A DNA stretch of 35,271 nucleotides from a virus, in the IMG/VR virus record IMGVR_UViG_3300037502_001792, positions 1 through 35,271 of that record. The stretch is one strand, 5' to 3'. A program made the translations under genes and the position numbers. The notes under the pieces were generated by a model that was given only the letters and a program-made list of their open reading frames with translations, was not told where the DNA came from and ran no database searches. Shown in pieces: positions 6,271 through 14,545 of the stretch; positions within the stretch are counted from its first letter, which is position 1, and each line of letters opens with the position of its first letter.

Positions 6271-8885
6271 TCTTCAGTATCCTCAATCTCAATGCCTACG
6301 GGATTACCAGCTTCATCGCTAATTATCTTACCACGACGTTTCTTCGGCTTGCTTGGCTTTTCTTTTTCAATAACCATAGGCTTATCAGTTGTTACCATGA
6401 TAGCGCCTTGTGGCTGTCGCTGAAGCGTTTCCATGCTGAGACGAATCCGTTCAATAGACTGCTCGGATGCCAAACGTCGCTCCTCCATAAGTTTTTCAGC
6501 CTCGGATAGTTTAATGCGCATCTGCTCCAAATCCAGCTTTTGGATTTCAAGAATATGCTGCATCTGGCTGCTTTCCTGCTTAATAAGCGCTTTATCGGCT
6601 TCCGTTTGAGCGCCGGTCTGCACTTTTAGCATATCAACCTCAACGGCTGACTGTTTAACCTGCACCTCTTGCTGTTGAATAGCAATTTGCTGCATAGCCA
6701 TATACTCGGAGGACTGCTGCTTTTGAATTGCAAGTTGAGCCTCCAACTGGTCGCGTTGAGCTTTGAGTTGTTGGTTTTGCACTTCAATTTGATTTTTAAC
6801 CTGTCGGTCTTGTGCTTCCATTTGAGCAGTTTGAAGCCGAGCTTGTGCCTCAATCTGAGCAATCTGCAAGCGTCCTTGGACTTCAAGCATCGTTGGGTCT
6901 GGTGGAGGAGGTTGTTTAGCAGCCTCTTCCTTGGCTCGTGCGATTTCGCCAATTTGCTTGAGGGCTTTTGTAAAAATGCCATCTAGCTCCTTGCCGCCTT
7001 TGAACCGCCGAATCATGTTTTGGAAAAGGCTAATGCTAAACTCTGCAAGTGGTGGGTATTGATCAACAAGACCTCGCATTTGGTCAAAAAACGCACCAGC
7101 GGTTTGTATAAGTGCTGTGCCTTCTTGTTGTTGTTGCTGTTGATCAATAGCAACCATTGAATCAGAAGCAATTTGTATACGGTAGCAGCGCTTCTTGCTA
7201 TCGCGCAGAATCTCAATAATTTCTGCCTCAACTTTTTCGATTTCAGCTTCAGGATTGCCAGGCATTTGTGCTTCCATGCCCTCTGGCATTTCTGGCATAC
7301 CCTCTGGCTCCTCAACCGGCTCACCCCCAAACGGCATTTCTGGCTGTGGTACTTCCATGCCCATTGGCTGTGGCATTGGTGCTGACGGTTGTGATGGAAG
7401 TGTTTCTGCAATAAGCCTGTCGGCGTCTGCTACATCAAGGATTGTTTCTTCGTCAAACTGCTCGGCGATGATTGTACCCAGGTGCATAATTGCATCCGAG
7501 ACAAACTTGGTGAATTGATTCTGTCGAACAATTAACCCCATTGACGACCATTGGTTTTCCAACCTATTGGCCGTAGCTGACTTGTACTGCTCTGATGTGC
7601 CTCGAAGTAGGTCAGATACCTTTAAGGTTTCATAAAGCTGCTGTAGCGCATTCTGGCGGTTCTGCTGAAGGATATTGAGTACGTTTGCAAACTGCTCGAC
7701 CGGGGCAAACTCGATAGACCCTTGTAGTCCACCTCGGCCACGGTTAGACGGCCAGTTGTCGACCGGCAAGCCTTTCAAGTCATCCTCAAACAACTGTTGG
7801 AGCGTAAGCCCCATAGCTGAGTCAAAAACGAAGTTAGCTCGAACTGCCTGTGTCATGGCATGGATTCGAGTAGTTAGTCGCTCAACCTCAAGGATTTGAT
7901 CCTTAACGTGTGTGTAGTCTGAAACTGGAATTACGGAGTCTGGGTCAGTAGATTGACGAATTACGCTGCATGGATAAAACCGCTCAAACTTAATTGGCGG
8001 TTCCGACTCCTCAATGATAATTTTTTCGTAGTTAGCTTGAAGCCAATAGACCTTGTTTGTTGCTTCGCACCAGATTTCCCAAACCTCCGCCTTACCTTCG
8101 AGTTTTTCGTTTTTCTGGGTTACATCGCGGCGAGATAGCTCAGGAAAACTGTCGTAGTGCAGCTTGTCTGCTATTTCCAATCCGAATCGTTCTTCCACCT
8201 GGTAACGGTCAAGAAACGCTCGCTTGGCTTGCCATTCAATTTCACTTTCGTTTCGAGCATCCGAACAGCGGTAGTCGTTATACTGAACAACTTCAAGTAC
8301 GGCCTTTTCGTCGACCTTTTGTTCAACCTCAACCGATACCAGCAGAATATTGCCACCGGCTTCCTTTGCATTGGTAATGTCGCCGTCAAACGGCTGGCCG
8401 TCGGCGGTAAACATTGAGCCTGACGGGTCACGGATAATAGCTATCTCTTGGAATACCTTTTCAAACTTAGGCACATAACGCGCCCATAGTACGGCTTGAC
8501 CTGTTAAGAGAAACTGAAGTGCTGCGTTGTAGCCTACTTTGTCAAAATCGAAGTGAGTGTCCATCGAATACTGAGTGTTTCGCTCAATGACGACACTGCC
8601 TAATTCGTAGGGGATTCCACCAGCTCGCTTGCGCAGGTTTACTTCTGCTTTTGGTGTTGAACTATAAAACGCTGGTAGAAGTGTATTGACGCAGTACCAC
8701 CATACGTTCAAACGGCGTTGTGCATCTTTCAAACTCTCGATTTGTTTTAGTGCATTGTAAACGCGAATGGATTCTTCGGCTGCACGAACAAACTTTTCAT
8801 GTCGTTTTTCGGCTTCAAGGATTTGTGTTTTCCACCAGCGAGGCGAGTACTTTTTAACGGAATTAGCTGGCAATTTTATTTTCAT
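6267..8885 (-). CDS. Portal protein
   Basis: This 872-residue protein forms the dodecameric ring at the packaging vertex, on which the terminase docks and through which DNA passes. The N-terminal ~480 residues have the podovirus portal pattern: a helical wing (SPRWWKTQILEAEKRHEKF), LLPAFYSSTPKAEV, a clip/stem region and YKSATANRLENQW. Residues about 500-545 form a Pro/Met/Glu-rich flexible insert, followed by a six-glutamine run near 585. Residues about 640-830 form a long Gln/Glu/Lys helix, matching the C-terminal barrel of P22-type portals. It is longer than P22 portal (725 residues) because of the insert and tail. It lies directly after large terminase with a 4-base overlap. Confidence 0.88.
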   Translation of the reverse strand: MKIKLPANSVKKYSPRWWKTQILEAEKRHEKFVRAAEESIRVYNALKQIESLKDAQRRLNVWWYCVNTLLPAFYSSTPKAEVNLRKRAGGIPYELGSVVIERNTQYSMDTHFDFDKVGYNAALQFLLTGQAVLWARYVPKFEKVFQEIAIIRDPSGSMFTADGQPFDGDITNAKEAGGNILLVSVEVEQKVDEKAVLEVVQYNDYRCSDARNESEIEWQAKRAFLDRYQVEERFGLEIADKLHYDSFPELSRRDVTQKNEKLEGKAEVWEIWCEATNKVYWLQANYEKIIIEESEPPIKFERFYPCSVIRQSTDPDSVIPVSDYTHVKDQILEVERLTTRIHAMTQAVRANFVFDSAMGLTLQQLFEDDLKGLPVDNWPSNRGRGGLQGSIEFAPVEQFANVLNILQQNRQNALQQLYETLKVSDLLRGTSEQYKSATANRLENQWSSMGLIVRQNQFTKFVSDAIMHLGTIIAEQFDEETILDVADADRLIAETLPSQPSAPMPQPMGMEVPQPEMPFGGEPVEEPEGMPEMPEGMEAQMPGNPEAEIEKVEAEIIEILRDSKKRCYRIQIASDSMVAIDQQQQQQEGTALIQTAGAFFDQMRGLVDQYPPLAEFSISLFQNMIRRFKGGKELDGIFTKALKQIGEIARAKEEAAKQPPPPDPTMLEVQGRLQIAQIEAQARLQTAQMEAQDRQVKNQIEVQNQQLKAQRDQLEAQLAIQKQQSSEYMAMQQIAIQQQEVQVKQSAVEVDMLKVQTGAQTEADKALIKQESSQMQHILEIQKLDLEQMRIKLSEAEKLMEERRLASEQSIERIRLSMETLQRQPQGAIMVTTDKPMVIEKEKPSKPKKRRGKIISDEAGNPVGIEIEDTEE

Positions 8886-10297
8886 ATCTGGGTACGCGCC
8901 TGTCGTGCTCTCATTTTAGCAATATAGCTTTGAAGTTTAACTAACCCCTTACCAACTACATCTTGCGGTTGTTCCCATTTGGAATCAATCAACCGAGCTT
9001 TGCAGAGGTAGCGTAAAGCGTCTACGGCATGGTCGTTGCCAGTAGTGTCTAAGTCCTCTGGTGAGCGTTTGTCTATCGTCATGGATGGTAAAGTTTCCAA
9101 TAGGTATGGGCAACTAGCAAAGATGTACAGTAACGGCGGGTTGGACACTAGCCGTTGTCGGACCTGAGCCCAGCCTGATATGCGGTCATTATCGGCTGCA
9201 CGAAACGCAGGGTGTTTGTATTTGGAGAATACGGCAGTAAATTGGTCGTTAATGCTTGGTCCACCTTCATGACTGAAAATCGATGGGTCAGCTACTGCTA
9301 TTGCATTTTCTCCCACGGAAACTGAGGCAATTCGGTTAGCTTGTTCGACGTTATCGACTCCTTTTCCCCACATTTCGCGATAGATAACGATAGATCCCTT
9401 TGGATACGGTACCTCGTTACCTCTGTCATCACGTCCAGAACTAACAGCGCCCCAGACGGCAGCAAAAGGACTCCGATAACCCCAATCATACCCCAAATAA
9501 CGGGGCCAATGCTTTGGTATGTTGAAAGGAGCAACAATATGTTTAGAACTAAACTCTGGAAAATAACTGCCTTCATGGATCTCAAAATCTCCTTCTAACC
9601 AAGCGCGTACAAGTTCTGGGCTACCAACCATGTGCAGACGGTTGATGTATTCGGGGTCACGAGCGAGCAATATCTGGTTGTCTGTCACTCGACTGGGAAT
9701 GTATATGTAATCGAAGCCAGCTCCATTAGGTAAATCCTTCCGAAGTACCTTCATACCTTTTGGGGCTGGCTTTATGAACAACTCCTTTAGCCAAGAGTGC
9801 CCTATACCACCAGGGTTGAAGGTAAGGATGATTTGACCGCCTCCCTTGCCTCGTAGCGCTCCGAATAGCTTCCAGATACACGATGGGTCAGCATAGTTAC
9901 CAGCTTCTTCTATGGCGCAATCTGAGAGGTTCTGGCCCTGGTATTTCTCAGCATCAGCATCGTTAGCTAGTGGCCTAAACCGTAACCGACCACCATTGGG
10001 AAAAGTGAACTGCTTTTTCTGGTCCTGCCAGTGAGCGTTAAGGGGTAGGTAAATCTGCTTGGCTCGCTCAATTAAGTCATCGGCCTGGGGTAACTCTTTA
10101 CGGAAGAATATGGCGTTAAAGTCAGGTCCAAACTGCTCCTGTTTGACGGCAAACTTACCCAAAACCCCGTCAGTCTTCCCGCCACCACGAGCACCACCAT
10201 AGCCAATTAGCGTAATAGGACACGCTACCAAAGCCTCCTGCGGCCCAGCTTGAGGTGCCCATACAACCTGTTCATTTAAGCCTCGATTGTCGTTCAC
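8882..10297 (-). CDS. Terminase large subunit
   Basis: ATPase-nuclease motor that packages DNA into the head. Walker A is GGARGGGKT (about residues 34-42) and Walker B is CAIEEA (about 127-132). The C-terminal RNase H-like nuclease shows LGYDWG, VADPS and the late-acidic motif DHAVDALRY. I choose the GTG at 10297, giving 471 residues: it makes a GTGA overlap with the methyltransferase stop and has AGAGG about 10 bases upstream. The longer ATG frame from 10342 would overlap the methyltransferase by 49 bases. Gene order small terminase, large terminase, portal is standard. The packaging type (cos or headful) cannot be told here. Confidence 0.92.
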   Translation of the reverse strand: MNDNRGLNEQVVWAPQAGPQEALVACPITLIGYGGARGGGKTDGVLGKFAVKQEQFGPDFNAIFFRKELPQADDLIERAKQIYLPLNAHWQDQKKQFTFPNGGRLRFRPLANDADAEKYQGQNLSDCAIEEAGNYADPSCIWKLFGALRGKGGGQIILTFNPGGIGHSWLKELFIKPAPKGMKVLRKDLPNGAGFDYIYIPSRVTDNQILLARDPEYINRLHMVGSPELVRAWLEGDFEIHEGSYFPEFSSKHIVAPFNIPKHWPRYLGYDWGYRSPFAAVWGAVSSGRDDRGNEVPYPKGSIVIYREMWGKGVDNVEQANRIASVSVGENAIAVADPSIFSHEGGPSINDQFTAVFSKYKHPAFRAADNDRISGWAQVRQRLVSNPPLLYIFASCPYLLETLPSMTIDKRSPEDLDTTGNDHAVDALRYLCKARLIDSKWEQPQDVVGKGLVKLQSYIAKMRARQARTQI

Positions 10298-10938
10298 AAC
10301 GGCAATACCTCTTGGCGTAAGCGTTGAACGATTATATCGCAATATTTTTGCTCACGTTCTATGCCAATGCTTTTACGATTCATATCTTTAGCAGCTCTAA
10401 GCGTAGTTCCTGCGCCCGCAAATGGGTCTAAAATGCTTGCCACGGCTTTTTTTAGCTTAATATCGGCCTGACTGATGCACCATTTCATTACGTCTAACGG
10501 CTTTTGCGTTGGATGCCATCGCTGTTCAGGGCGTTTTCGCATACAACCGTTCCATAGGTAGTCAATTTTACGAACGGCACCAGGTAAGTTAGTCCAAGCT
10601 AATTCACAGTCGGCAAAGTCGCCTGTTATATGCTTATCCCAAACTAACCAACATGATGATGCTGGCATAGCATAGTAATTCCCGCCAAATACGATAGCTG
10701 GTTGAATAATGAGCCGATTAATTAAGTCCTGTGCTATGGGCTTGTTATCCCAATTATCATCACCATAATCTTTTGCAGGAACAAGTTTTCCTCTGCTCTT
10801 GTTAGCCCCAGCCGCTTCCCCTATCCCATAAGGCGGATCGGTAAGCACTAAATTAACTGGCTCTAAATGCGGTAGAATATCCTTACAATCCCCGTGGTAG
10901 AGAGTAACGTAATCATCCTGGTAGTAAGGTTTTATCAT
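10294..10938 (-). CDS. DNA adenine/cytosine-N4 methyltransferase (beta-class order)
   Basis: A 214-residue amino-methyltransferase that moves a methyl group from S-adenosylmethionine to an exocyclic amine in DNA. The catalytic motif DPPYG is near residue 34 and the AdoMet-binding motif DPFAGAGTT near 172. Motif IV before motif I is the beta-class arrangement. The short region between them, with HPTQKP, resembles small phage methyltransferases with no restriction partner. Specificity cannot be read from sequence. It overlaps both neighbours by 4 bases and sits inside the packaging genes, so it is made late, which suits marking or protecting progeny DNA. Confidence 0.88.
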   Translation of the reverse strand: MIKPYYQDDYVTLYHGDCKDILPHLEPVNLVLTDPPYGIGEAAGANKSRGKLVPAKDYGDDNWDNKPIAQDLINRLIIQPAIVFGGNYYAMPASSCWLVWDKHITGDFADCELAWTNLPGAVRKIDYLWNGCMRKRPEQRWHPTQKPLDVMKWCISQADIKLKKAVASILDPFAGAGTTLRAAKDMNRKSIGIEREQKYCDIIVQRLRQEVLPL

Positions 10939-11147
10939 TTACCAGTAACCATAACAGCATTATCGCTGTAAATTCTTTCTACGTTACAGGCTGGGTTCTG
11001 GCAGACAAAGTATGGCCCAGAACAACCAGCAAATAAGCTCACATATGGCTCATCGCTTTCCCCTACCTTGACTGTGCTTACATGAGCGCAAACCGGACAA
11101 CGCTTGCTGTTCTCTTCCTCAACCTTCTCCCGATGCTCTATCCCCAT
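10935..11147 (-). CDS. Small zinc-ribbon protein
   Basis: A 70-residue protein with a treble of cysteine pairs: CPVC near residue 17, a single Cys near 42, and CQNPAC near 49-54. This would bind one zinc ion. The start overlaps the upstream gene by 10 bases, and the stop overlaps the methyltransferase start in an ATGA arrangement. Small zinc ribbons next to terminase genes are common in phages, but their role is unclear. Confidence 0.7.
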   Translation of the reverse strand: MGIEHREKVEEENSKRCPVCAHVSTVKVGESDEPYVSLFAGCSGPYFVCQNPACNVERIYSDNAVMVTGK

Positions 11148-11359
11148 ACCTTCCTATACACCCCTTCCTTTACCTTCACCTCAGACAAACGTAGGTACTC
11201 CCTACACCGCTTGCCACCACAGTTGAACCTAGCACTCGCCGTTACAATGATGCCGACATAGCCACAGTGTCCACAGCGATAGTAACTAATCCTCGGTATT
11301 TTCGGTAAGGTATTTTTGGACGAACTCTTCCTTGGTAAGCGGCTTGGCACTGACGACAT
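11138..11359 (-). CDS. Small zinc-ribbon protein
   Basis: A 73-residue basic protein with CGHCG (about 30-34) and a second Cys pair in FNCGGKRCREY (about 47-55), a plausible zinc ribbon. The ATG at 11359 has AGGTGAGG just upstream but overlaps the small-terminase gene by 74 bases. The conserved-looking part begins only after that overlap. A shorter product from a rare start codon near 11286 is possible, so the N-terminus is uncertain. Confidence 0.6.
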   Translation of the reverse strand: MSSVPSRLPRKSSSKNTLPKIPRISYYRCGHCGYVGIIVTASARFNCGGKRCREYLRLSEVKVKEGVYRKVWG

Positions 11360-11747
11360 TCCTCACCTCACCGCTAATCTCAATCTGATGCTGCTCACTC
11401 CAGCCAAGCTTAGTCTTTAACAGGTGAAGCAATATAGGCGTATTCCCATTCATAGCCTCAGCCACAGCTACAGACGCTAACCCACGCTGCATCTCAGCCT
11501 GCCCCTCCAAAAACTCCTCCATGTAATACTTCTCAAGGATGTACACCGATACCCGCGCAGCAAGCGCTGTAGAGCCCTTGGATAAGCCTAGACGAGCCAA
11601 ATCCCGTATCTGATACCCTAACTGCTCATCCTTAACGTGATGCCGCGTCTGCGGAACCTCACGCATTATAGGCGGCAATATTTCCGGCTCCGAAATTTTA
11701 GCCTCAACCTCAACCACCGATTCCTGTTTTAATTCGTCTTCATTCAT
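11286..11747 (-). CDS. Probable terminase small subunit
   Basis: A 153-residue protein, the first gene of the late leftward unit and two small genes ahead of large terminase. The first 30 residues are acidic and disordered. The middle (about 45-125) is helical, with LARLGLSKGSTALAARVSVYILEKYYMEEF and a segment NTPILLHLLKTKLGWSEQ. The latter matches the pattern in many phage small terminase subunits of a helical core followed by a K-x-GW-x-E segment. It would recognise phage DNA and start packaging. Assignment rests on this pattern and position. Confidence 0.7.
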   Translation of the reverse strand: MNEDELKQESVVEVEAKISEPEILPPIMREVPQTRHHVKDEQLGYQIRDLARLGLSKGSTALAARVSVYILEKYYMEEFLEGQAEMQRGLASVAVAEAMNGNTPILLHLLKTKLGWSEQHQIEISGEVRNVVSAKPLTKEEFVQKYLTENTED

Positions 11748-11961
11748 AAAAACCTACGCCTTACTAGGTAAAACACTGGTTGAACTACAATAGGGGAATT
11801 TTATGCGGGGGATGAGATATACGAATAACCGGTACCCACTCAATTTTCAAAACGGTTTTGTTTTCCGAAACTTTTGTAAATGATTTCAACATGTTACCCC
11901 TGGAAAGCCGTCCAGAAACGGCAATGCCCTATAAGACATGATATCGGTCAATTGGGGGTAA
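11748..11961. promoter_or_regulatory. Divergent control region with nested inverted repeats
   Basis: This 214-base gap lies upstream of the late unit. GTTACCCC (11893-11900) pairs with GGGGTAAC (11955-11962). Inside it, GCCGT (11907-11911) pairs with ACGGC (11918-11922). ATGATATCG (about 11938-11946) pairs with CGATATCAT (about 11966-11974). A weak leftward promoter could be TTGAGT/TATATC (minus strand, 11843-11838 and 11821-11816, spacer 16). The region may hold the late promoter, operator sites or a packaging-initiation site; I cannot decide which. Confidence 0.4.
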
Positions 11962-12255
11962 CTATGCGATATCATTTAATAATTCTGTAAACTGTTGTGC
12001 TGTCATACCCGACACTCGGTACAACTCCCCTACCTCAAGCGGATGGTATAACACTTTGGCGCGTTCCCTGTACCGTAGCGAGTATGTGCTTATGCCAATC
12101 AAGTGCGCAAACTGGTCTCTGCTTAGTCCGAGATACCTACGCACTGCAAGGTACAGGTTGCCTCGTGCATTGCGTAAGGTATGGCGATACCCTTCTTGTA
12201 CCCGTCCCCTCATCTGCAATTCACTGTGCTTTACATGGCGGACTGTTGACCACAT
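11962..12255 (-). CDS. Small HTH regulator (XRE/Cro-like)
   Basis: A 97-residue basic protein. Residues about 34-80 (NLYLAVRRYLGLSRDQFAHLIGIS...) fit the five-helix XRE/Cro fold, with the helix-turn-helix at LSRDQFAHLIGIS-TYSLRYRE. Only about 10 residues follow, so it is a pure DNA-binding protein like Cro. It is transcribed leftward between the late and early units, divergent from the early operon. It is thus well placed to bind the palindrome at 12311-12320 and its copies. An internal start at MRGRVQ (about residue 15) is possible. Which genes it represses is inference. Confidence 0.72.
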   Translation of the reverse strand: MWSTVRHVKHSELQMRGRVQEGYRHTLRNARGNLYLAVRRYLGLSRDQFAHLIGISTYSLRYRERAKVLYHPLEVGELYRVSGMTAQQFTELLNDIA

Positions 12256-12303
12256 ACCCTCACTTTGCTGCGTACATTATTATTGATCAAGCATCTAATT
12301 CTC

Positions 12304-12333
12304 TTGACTACTGTATACAGCATAGAGTAGGAT
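12304..12333 (+). promoter_or_regulatory. Early promoter with palindromic operator
   Basis: TTGACT (12304-12309), an 18-base spacer and TAGGAT (12328-12333) resemble a sigma-70 promoter. The spacer contains the 10-base perfect palindrome CTGTATACAG (12311-12320). Near-identical sites recur at 13665-13674 and 15198-15207. It drives the first early operon. A repressor bound in the spacer would block transcription. Confidence 0.5.
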
Positions 12334-12390
12334 TGCTTTATTGAGTTAACCGAATAGGCTTAACCGATTGAAACAACTACGGAGATACAT

Positions 12391-12678
12391 ATGAGAAACC
12401 TTATCATCACTGCGATTATCAACTACTACCTACACGATAGCCGTGGCTATGCCGAGTATTTGCGAGGGTCACACGATGCGAGTGATCGCCACGATCAAAT
12501 ATGCCAAGCACTGTCGCGTTTAACCGATGCAATGCTCCTGTCGGTGTATCAACGCTGCCTTGTAGGTAACGAAGTTATTATCTGCAGTGCCGATAGCGAT
12601 GGCCAGTATGCCGACATCTATCAGCCGGTTGGTAAGTACTACGGCGGGATGACAGAGGATGGCACGGTTCACACCTAA
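12391..12678 (+). CDS. Early protein of unknown function
   Basis: A 95-residue protein, first gene of the rightward early operon. ATG is preceded by CAACTACGGAG, the ribosome-binding element shared by the early genes. The N-terminal half is helical (MRNLIITAIINYYLHDS) and the C-terminal half is Tyr/Gly/Asp-rich. No known domain recognised. Position suggests expression immediately after infection, possibly in host takeover. Confidence 0.7.
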   Translation: MRNLIITAIINYYLHDSRGYAEYLRGSHDASDRHDQICQALSRLTDAMLLSVYQRCLVGNEVIICSADSDGQYADIYQPVGKYYGGMTEDGTVHT

Positions 12679-12756
12679 GCGAGTGCGATCAACAGGGTAT
12701 CTGTCACAGCAGATGCCCGATTGATCGGATAGGCCGATCCAACTAAGGAGATCCAC

Positions 12757-12990
12757 ATGATAACAAAACGAATGATCGACATCGTTGACAGCAACGGAAA
12801 CAAAATTAGCGAGATACGCTGCAACGCTCGTAGCGTTGAAGTATCAAACAAGATGAAAAGAGATTTCGGGATAGTGCAGTCGTATCAGTTATCCAGCTAT
12901 ACGACAGGGGACGGAACACGGCGAGACTGCTGGAAGCCGTCCCGCACCAAAACACTCGCAACGCTCATCGGCATCACGCACAATCAATAA
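12757..12990 (+). CDS. Early protein of unknown function
   Basis: A 77-residue basic protein (Lys/Arg-rich, GDGTRRDCWKPSRTK near 52-66) with start element CAACTAAGGAG at 12740-12750. The 78 bases before it hold only a short inverted repeat around CCGATTGATCGG. The basic middle could bind nucleic acid, but no fold is recognised. Confidence 0.65.
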   Translation: MITKRMIDIVDSNGNKISEIRCNARSVEVSNKMKRDFGIVQSYQLSSYTTGDGTRRDCWKPSRTKTLATLIGITHNQ

Positions 12991-13010
12991 CCAACTAAGG
13001 AGGCAAAACA

Positions 13011-13256
13011 ATGGATGCAGCACAAATATACAGAGACTATCGCTACGCTATGCGCCAACTGTGCGCGATTGATGTTGAACCCGATTATGAGCGTGATGAT
13101 GTTGATCGGCAACACTGGCTCAAGCGCTGTCATGAACTGTGGGAACGGTACAAGGAAGCAACGGGAAAGTGCCTGAGCTTCGAACAAGATTATGACTTAG
13201 GCAGAATTGAAGCTTATGAGTACAGGTATCAAACACTGGGCTATAGTTGGTACTAA
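13011..13256 (+). CDS. Early protein of unknown function
   Basis: An 81-residue helical, charged protein rich in Tyr, Asp and Arg (YRDYRYAMRQL...DYERDDVDRQHW). The start is preceded by CAACTAAGGAGG (12992-13003), a near-perfect Shine-Dalgarno. No domain recognised. Confidence 0.65.
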   Translation: MDAAQIYRDYRYAMRQLCAIDVEPDYERDDVDRQHWLKRCHELWERYKEATGKCLSFEQDYDLGRIEAYEYRYQTLGYSWY

Positions 13257-13268
13257 GGAGATCTAACA

Positions 13269-13634
13269 ATGGGCTTTCCACATATAGAGAAAATACTTCG
13301 ACAGCATTTTGACGTGCCCGAAGATGTTCAACGATTAGCGAACCTTGCTACCTCTGACTTGTTATGGGGTCCGATTGGCTTGGACGATGATTGGGAACGC
13401 GAGAATTATCAGAGTTTCCAGTCGGCATGTAAACGAATTGCCGAATATATCGACACACTACCGAGCCAAGTTTGGGTTGATGTTGATTGCGATTGCGTGA
13501 TGGAATCAGAGCCCCAAGGCGAGGAAGTTGAAGGGGAATGGATTGAACCCTATTGGGAATCAATTTACCTCGTAAACGGTAGAAAAGAGCTAGTTGAACT
13601 ACTCCTTAACAATTATTTGGTGGGTTATGTTTAA
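13269..13634 (+). CDS. Acidic early protein of unknown function
   Basis: A 121-residue, very acidic protein (Asp and Glu far exceed Lys and Arg), with the patches DVDCDC, EEVEGE and WIEPYWE. ACTAAGGAG precedes the ATG. Strongly acidic small early proteins of phages sometimes mimic DNA to block restriction or host DNA-binding proteins. That would be a guess here, as no Ocr, ArdA or Ugi-like sequence signature is visible. Confidence 0.68.
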   Translation: MGFPHIEKILRQHFDVPEDVQRLANLATSDLLWGPIGLDDDWERENYQSFQSACKRIAEYIDTLPSQVWVDVDCDCVMESEPQGEEVEGEWIEPYWESIYLVNGRKELVELLLNNYLVGYV

Positions 13635-13646
13635 TGGCAGCTAAGG

Positions 13647-13675
13647 TTGACTAACTAACTCTAACTGTTTACAGT
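13647..13675 (+). promoter_or_regulatory. Second early promoter with operator-like palindrome
   Basis: TTGACT (13647-13652), 17 bases, then TACAGT (13670-13675). The palindrome CTGTTTACAG (13665-13674) overlaps the -10 element. The start of transcription would fall near the hairpin around GGACATCCTGACAGGGTGTCC (about 13683-13703, written as two arms GGACA and TGTCC). This lies ahead of the gene at 13740. Confidence 0.45.
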
Positions 13676-13739
13676 GCAACACAGGACATCCTGACAGGGT
13701 GTCCGATGCTGTAATGTTACAGCCAACTAGCGAGGATCT

Positions 13740-13967
13740 ATGACCATATTTGATAAGGCAGTTATTCAAGCCAAGCGAGCATGTAAGCGCGAGCAACGCG
13801 CAGTATTTTTGCACTGTACCTATAGTGGGATCGTGCTGAAATACGAGCACCTCGGTGTAATCGCGCAACCAACTTACCTGGTAAACGGAAGCAAGGTGAT
13901 CGACGTGACAAAAAATATTGATACACCAACGTTTGCACAATGCAGCCGTTATGCAGAGATTTACTAA
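13740..13967 (+). CDS. Early protein of unknown function
   Basis: A 75-residue basic protein (AKRACKREQRAVF near 11-23) followed by a beta-like segment (CTYSGIVLKYEHLGVIA). Start element CAACTAGCGAG at 13724-13734. It is the first gene after the internal early promoter. No family recognised. Confidence 0.65.
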   Translation: MTIFDKAVIQAKRACKREQRAVFLHCTYSGIVLKYEHLGVIAQPTYLVNGSKVIDVTKNIDTPTFAQCSRYAEIY

Positions 13968-13992
13968 TAACTAACCAACTAAGGGAAATATT

Positions 13993-14187
13993 ATGTCAGA
14001 TCAACGCATTGAACTATATTTCGCGCTGTATCAATTGTGCTGCGATTACCACTCCGGCCAATGGTCTAGAGGCTATCGTATTATGTCGCGGATCAATCGG
14101 CTTGGGGTTCGAATTGTAAACGCTACCGAAATACGAGACACCGAAATTTACCGCCAGCTTGAAGTGAAATACGCCGATAAACTGTAA
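13993..14187 (+). CDS. Early protein of unknown function
   Basis: A 64-residue protein, helical and rich in Tyr, Arg and Ile. Start element CAACTAAGGGA at 13976-13986, 25 bases after the preceding stop. No domain recognised. Confidence 0.62.
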   Translation: MSDQRIELYFALYQLCCDYHSGQWSRGYRIMSRINRLGVRIVNATEIRDTEIYRQLEVKYADKL

Positions 14188-14235
14188 AGCCCCTATAACC
14201 ACTAACCAACTACGGAGAATATACAGGAGTAAACC

Positions 14236-14445
14236 ATGACGGAATGGGAAGACATTACCAAGAATTTAGAGCCGGTGACTTGGGAACAGATCAAACAGTT
14301 TTACAAGGACGGTCGTAGGGAAATACTGCCAGAAGATTGGGAAGAGGCGTTCTGCTTTGCGTTCTCAAAGACAAGAAACCCCTACTGGATCGATCTGTTG
14401 GCAACTGGATATAGAGCCGCCCAAGCGAAGTATCAGCCAAAATAG
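14236..14445 (+). CDS. Early protein of unknown function, last of first early operon
   Basis: A 69-residue, Trp- and Glu-rich protein (MTEWEDITKNLEPVTWEQ). CAACTACGGAG lies at 14207-14217, but a second, better-spaced AGGAG lies 7 bases before the ATG. It is followed after 28 bases by a strong terminator. No domain recognised. Confidence 0.65.
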   Translation: MTEWEDITKNLEPVTWEQIKQFYKDGRREILPEDWEEAFCFAFSKTRNPYWIDLLATGYRAAQAKYQPK

Positions 14446-14473
14446 CCCCTACGAGCCCCGCCATTGCATTATT

Positions 14474-14514
14474 AGCCCCAGCCTTACCTCTCGGTAGGGT
14501 TGGGGCTTCTTATT
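14474..14514 (+). terminator. Rho-independent terminator of the first early operon
   Basis: AGCCCCA (14474-14480) pairs with TGGGGCT (14501-14507). The stem continues inside as CCTTACC (14482-14488) with GGTAGGG (14493-14499) around a TCTC loop. It is followed by TCTTATT. This 14-15 bp stem ends rightward transcription before the convergent initiator gene. Confidence 0.8.
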
Positions 14515-14545
14515 GCAACCCAGGCCATCCTGGAGCCTCTGGCAG

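Noticed and set aside
13269-13634. Calling the acidic early protein a DNA-mimic anti-restriction factor
   Set aside because: Only its acidity supports this; no sequence signature of Ocr, ArdA or similar proteins is visible.
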